This document shows positions 52,010 through 54,069 of a stretch of 54,069 bases of DNA, piece after piece. Position 1 is the first letter of the stretch; each line of letters opens with the position of its first letter. This stretch comes from Bryobacterales bacterium (GTDB lineage Bacteria > Acidobacteriota > Terriglobia > Bryobacterales > Bryobacteraceae), in contig PMSX01000278.1 in the NCBI GenBank assembly GCA_003167495.1, positions 1 to 54,069 of the forward strand, given 5' to 3'. Both the position numbers and the translations under genes were made by a program. A model generated the notes under the pieces. The model made no database searches. It was given only the letters and a program-made list of their open reading frames with translations, and was not told the DNA's origin.

Positions 52010-52825
52010 TCACGGCAACATACCTTTAACGTTCACTGGCGGAGGGTTGCTCTTTAATTGACTCTGGGTCAAAGTCGTCATTGCAAAGGAACGCCAATCA
52101 GAACGCACATATTTCAGCTTGCCGATTGCCACACCGGGATTGAAACTCGCATCACCCGGCCACCCACCAGCCAGAGCTGGATAATAGTCAGCGCCCCCCG
52201 TGCAGAGATAGCGTGCGGAGCCTCGGTCATCTGGCTTTGTCGGATCGGCCACAATCAACCGCGCCCCTAGGACAACCACAATCCCGCCGATATCATTCGG
52301 GTTAATACTCGCTCGAGTAACTGGGTAAAAGTGAAAATTATAACCGCCGCCGGCTGTCGCCGAGATGGTCCCATCGGGTTCCCGCCGGATATCTGCCGGC
52401 CTATTGTTGTTTCCGGAGAAATCTTCGTGATAGGCGGCTCCCATGGGAGAGCTTGTGTTTTGTACGAGCAGCCATTTGCCGGTGCTCTGTAGCAGGACAT
52501 ATGTTTGCATGTCACGAATATTCACGCGCGTGTTAGTGGCGGGGTTTCCTTTCGAGTCCTCGTACACGGCACCCCAGGAGGTGATCGCTTGCCAGCCTTT
52601 GGAATTATTACCCATAATCACAACCGGTCCGTTCGCCCACTCATAGCTCAAGGGAACGCCGTGTGGGTATGCTTCATTTTTCCCCTGCATGTCGCCGGCA
52701 ATCCGGTCTGCGACGGAGGTTCCGGTTGAGGTCGGCACCCTGAGGCCGAGATTTGAAGGAGTTCCAGGCGAGCTCGACGCCGCCACGAGATACGTTCCCA
52801 ACAGTAGAATTTCCGCAGTTTTCAA
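52010..52825 (-). CDS. Paralogue of the secreted protein at 49882-50922
   Basis: A 271-residue exported protein starting at a TTG (52825) with an AAGGTGA site eight to eleven bases upstream; its first codons match the ATG-started paralogue. It lacks the Ig-like domain: after the signal (MKTAEILLLGTYLVAASS) and a short linker comes 'DMQGKNEAYPHGVPLSYEWANGPVVIMGNNSKGWQAI', 'YNFHFYPVTRASINPNDIGGIVVVLGARLI' and 'SDWRSFAMTTLTQSQLKSNPPPVN', closely matching the other protein over its whole C-terminal domain. A recent duplication is likely. Function unknown. Confidence 0.72.
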   Translation of the reverse strand: MKTAEILLLGTYLVAASSSPGTPSNLGLRVPTSTGTSVADRIAGDMQGKNEAYPHGVPLSYEWANGPVVIMGNNSKGWQAITSWGAVYEDSKGNPATNTRVNIRDMQTYVLLQSTGKWLLVQNTSSPMGAAYHEDFSGNNNRPADIRREPDGTISATAGGGYNFHFYPVTRASINPNDIGGIVVVLGARLIVADPTKPDDRGSARYLCTGGADYYPALAGGWPGDASFNPGVAIGKLKYVRSDWRSFAMTTLTQSQLKSNPPPVNVKGMLP

Positions 52826-53116
52826 AGAGTTGTCACCTTGCCTTCTTCAATTGCCGGTACTGGTTCTCAATCGGTCTTGGGAGTGACTTTCTGTACCCCT
52901 TTACGACCGTTTCGACCCGTTCAAGCCACAGGCATTGGTATTTTTCAAGGCAGCGGCAAGTATAGCAACGTGCCTCTCCTTGCGTGACACCCGACCGCAC
53001 CGATCAATTAGGCTTAACGCCTTTGCATCTCAAGTTCCAGGAACAACGACTAGAATACGATTCCGTCGTATTCTCCTTTGCTACAACTGCCCGCCGCAGG
53101 CCGTTCTACGCGCTTT

Positions 53117-53147
53117 GGACGCGAGCCTCAAGGGTCGGCTCGCGTCC
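53117..53147. terminator. Hairpin between secreted paralogue and Ig-repeat gene
   Basis: GGACGCGAGCC (53117-53127) and GGCTCGCGTCC (53137-53147) form a perfect 11-bp stem with a nine-base loop, within the gap 52826-53210. It lies downstream of the Ig-repeat gene on the minus strand, but the T-rich side (CTCTTT) is on the plus strand, so its terminator role is uncertain. A TATACT word (minus strand, 52959-52964) may be the -10 of the paralogue promoter. Confidence 0.55.
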
Positions 53148-53210
53148 TCTTTGCTGCATTGTTCACGTCTTGTTAGACAGAGTCTAACTGAACACAAGTG
53201 CCGCCGTGCT

Positions 53211-54069
53211 TCACGGGCTCACCGTCACATTTGCGGTCACGCTCGTCCCGTCGTAAAAGGCTGTGACCGTATCCTGCAGAGTGCTCGTGGTGTAATTGGT
53301 CGTCACGGTGAAGGTAGCGGTGGTAGATCCCGCCGCAATTGTGACGCTTGCCGGAACAAAGGCCACCGTACCAGTGGTCCATAGCTCGATCACGATACCG
53401 CCCGTAGGCGCTGCTGCGCTAATAGTCACGGTTCCCGTCGCTGACGCCTGGGAGACGATACTCGTAGGGCTGACCGAGACCGAAGAAAGGATCACGCTTG
53501 CAAGTGGCGTCACACTAAGCGCCGCTGTCTTGCTAACGCTGTTGTATGTGGCGGTGATGGTATCCGAACTCGTGGAAGAGACCGAGTGAGTCGTCACCGT
53601 AAAGGTGGCGGTGGTGCTTCCGGCTGCAACGCTGACCGAAGCGGGCACTGTTGCCGAAGCATTGTTGCTCGAGAGCGAAACGGACACACCACCGGAGGGA
53701 GCCGCGCCACTCAAAGTTACGGTTCCTGTTGTTGATGTGCCGCTGGCCACACTTGAAGGACTAACCGCAACGGACGAGAGTGAGACTGTCGTCGTGGCGG
53801 GCGTGACAGTGAGTGCCGCGGTCTTGCTCACACTCTTGTAGGTAGCGGTGAGGGTAGCCGAAACAGACGACGTGACCGTGCTTGTAGAGACCGTAAAGGT
53901 GGCGCTGGTGCTTCCGGCCGCCACGCTGACCGAAGCGGGCACTATTGCCGAAGCATTGTTGCTCGAGAGCGAAACGGACACACCACCGGAGGGAGCCGCG
54001 CCACTCAAAGTTACGGTTCCTGTTGTTGATGTGCCGCTGGCCACGCTCGAAGGACTAACCGCAACGGAC
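53211..54069 (-). CDS. Ig-like repeat surface protein, 5' partial
   Basis: The frame is open to the window end, so the start is outside. The product is a chain of near-identical modules of about 98 residues of the type 'SVAVSPSSVASGTSTTGTVTLSGAAPSGGVSVSLSSNNAS' and 'VPASVSVAAGSTTATFTVTT', with a strongly biased Ser/Thr/Ala/Val composition. This pattern is typical of bacterial Ig-like or Calx-beta-type adhesins or large secreted repeat proteins. The final module is more diverged and ends NVTVSP-stop. Located next to the two secreted paralogues; it may be part of a surface-binding group. Confidence 0.75.
   Translation of the reverse strand, partial: SVAVSPSSVASGTSTTGTVTLSGAAPSGGVSVSLSSNNASAIVPASVSVAAGSTSATFTVSTSTVTSSVSATLTATYKSVSKTAALTVTPATTTVSLSSVAVSPSSVASGTSTTGTVTLSGAAPSGGVSVSLSSNNASATVPASVSVAAGSTTATFTVTTHSVSSTSSDTITATYNSVSKTAALSVTPLASVILSSVSVSPTSIVSQASATGTVTISAAAPTGGIVIELWTTGTVAFVPASVTIAAGSTTATFTVTTNYTTSTLQDTVTAFYDGTSVTANVTVSP
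53480..54069 (-). repeat. 294-base repeat unit within Ig-like gene
   Basis: The same long word (for example GCCGCGCCACTCAAAGTTAC) occurs at 53701 and 53995, 294 bases apart, and surrounding sequence is nearly identical over more than 150 bases. One module equals 98 codons. The DNA identity exceeds what protein constraint requires, indicating recent unequal crossing-over or gene conversion. Confidence 0.7.

Noticed and set aside
1..54069. CRISPR array, rRNA genes, insertion sequences
   Set aside because: No regularly spaced 25-40 base direct repeats, no rRNA signatures and no transposase frames or paired terminal repeats were found by eye.

Overview
The window reads as a chromosome segment of an Acidobacteriota bacterium, most like the Bryobacterales/'Solibacter' group. 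This is inferred from family content: a PadR regulator directly upstream of an 892-codon-class ADOP permease (MacB/FtsX type), a PEP-CTERM-tailed TIGR03118-like protein, many Tat- or Sec-exported enzymes, a GH95 glycosidase and a diderm outer-membrane set (Omp85, SurA-like, TamB). Base composition is moderately GC-rich throughout, and somewhat richer in the ADOP gene. No rRNA, tRNA, CRISPR array or intact transposase was recognised.

Layout. 1-5.4 kb: the end of a PEP-CTERM protein, two TadE-type minor pilins, a small ribbon-helix-helix-like protein, a two-helix membrane protein, and a TadG/von Willebrand protein followed by the decayed 3' end of a second TadG. 5.4-9 kb: a methyltransferase fused to a long coiled coil, an AT-richer spacer with two related hairpins, and a HEAT-repeat protein. 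9.2-11 kb: a coupled operon of ECF sigma factor, small membrane protein and MscS-like channel. 11-13.3 kb: a small unknown ORF, a YkgJ-type cysteine-cluster protein and an exported proline-rich protein. 13.4-16 kb: a same-strand group made of a RusA-like resolvase, a PD-(D/E)XK plus HEPN-like protein broken by a frameshift, and an alpha/beta hydrolase fused to a TPR/TRAFs-binding-like region. This is the best candidate here for an undescribed conflict or defence system. 16-17 kb: a graveyard of three broken genes.

17-25 kb: a Tat-exported sugar isomerase-like protein, PadR-ADOP with an operator-like inverted repeat over the PadR start codon, a subtilase with a WGTS-repeat tail, and a cytochrome c/monooxygenase-like/TPR protein. 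25-33 kb (minus strand): Omp85 (BamA-like), a SurA-like chaperone, TamB and DUF2103, all nearly or actually overlapping, so outer-membrane biogenesis is one transcription unit. 33-37 kb (plus strand): a ThiF/MoeB enzyme, a GH95 glycosidase and a small exported protein.

37-49.8 kb: an exopolysaccharide locus on the plus strand. It has a roughly 1-kb leader with a strong three-tier hairpin, a specialised NusG paralogue, a small RHH protein with a palindrome in front of it, then Wza, Wzc (BY-kinase), Wzx, Wzy, a glycosyltransferase, a serine-acetyltransferase-like enzyme, a second glycosyltransferase and a WecA-type initiating transferase, closed by a strong terminator. This is a complete Wzx/Wzy-dependent set. 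49.9-54 kb (minus strand): two paralogous secreted proteins of unknown function and a large Ig-like repeat protein that runs off the window end.

Several genes show frameshifts or non-standard starts (REase-HEPN, the 16.3-kb membrane protein, DUF4019, cytochrome c, Omp85). Either the genome is decaying locally or the sequence contains errors, so those calls should be read with that in mind.
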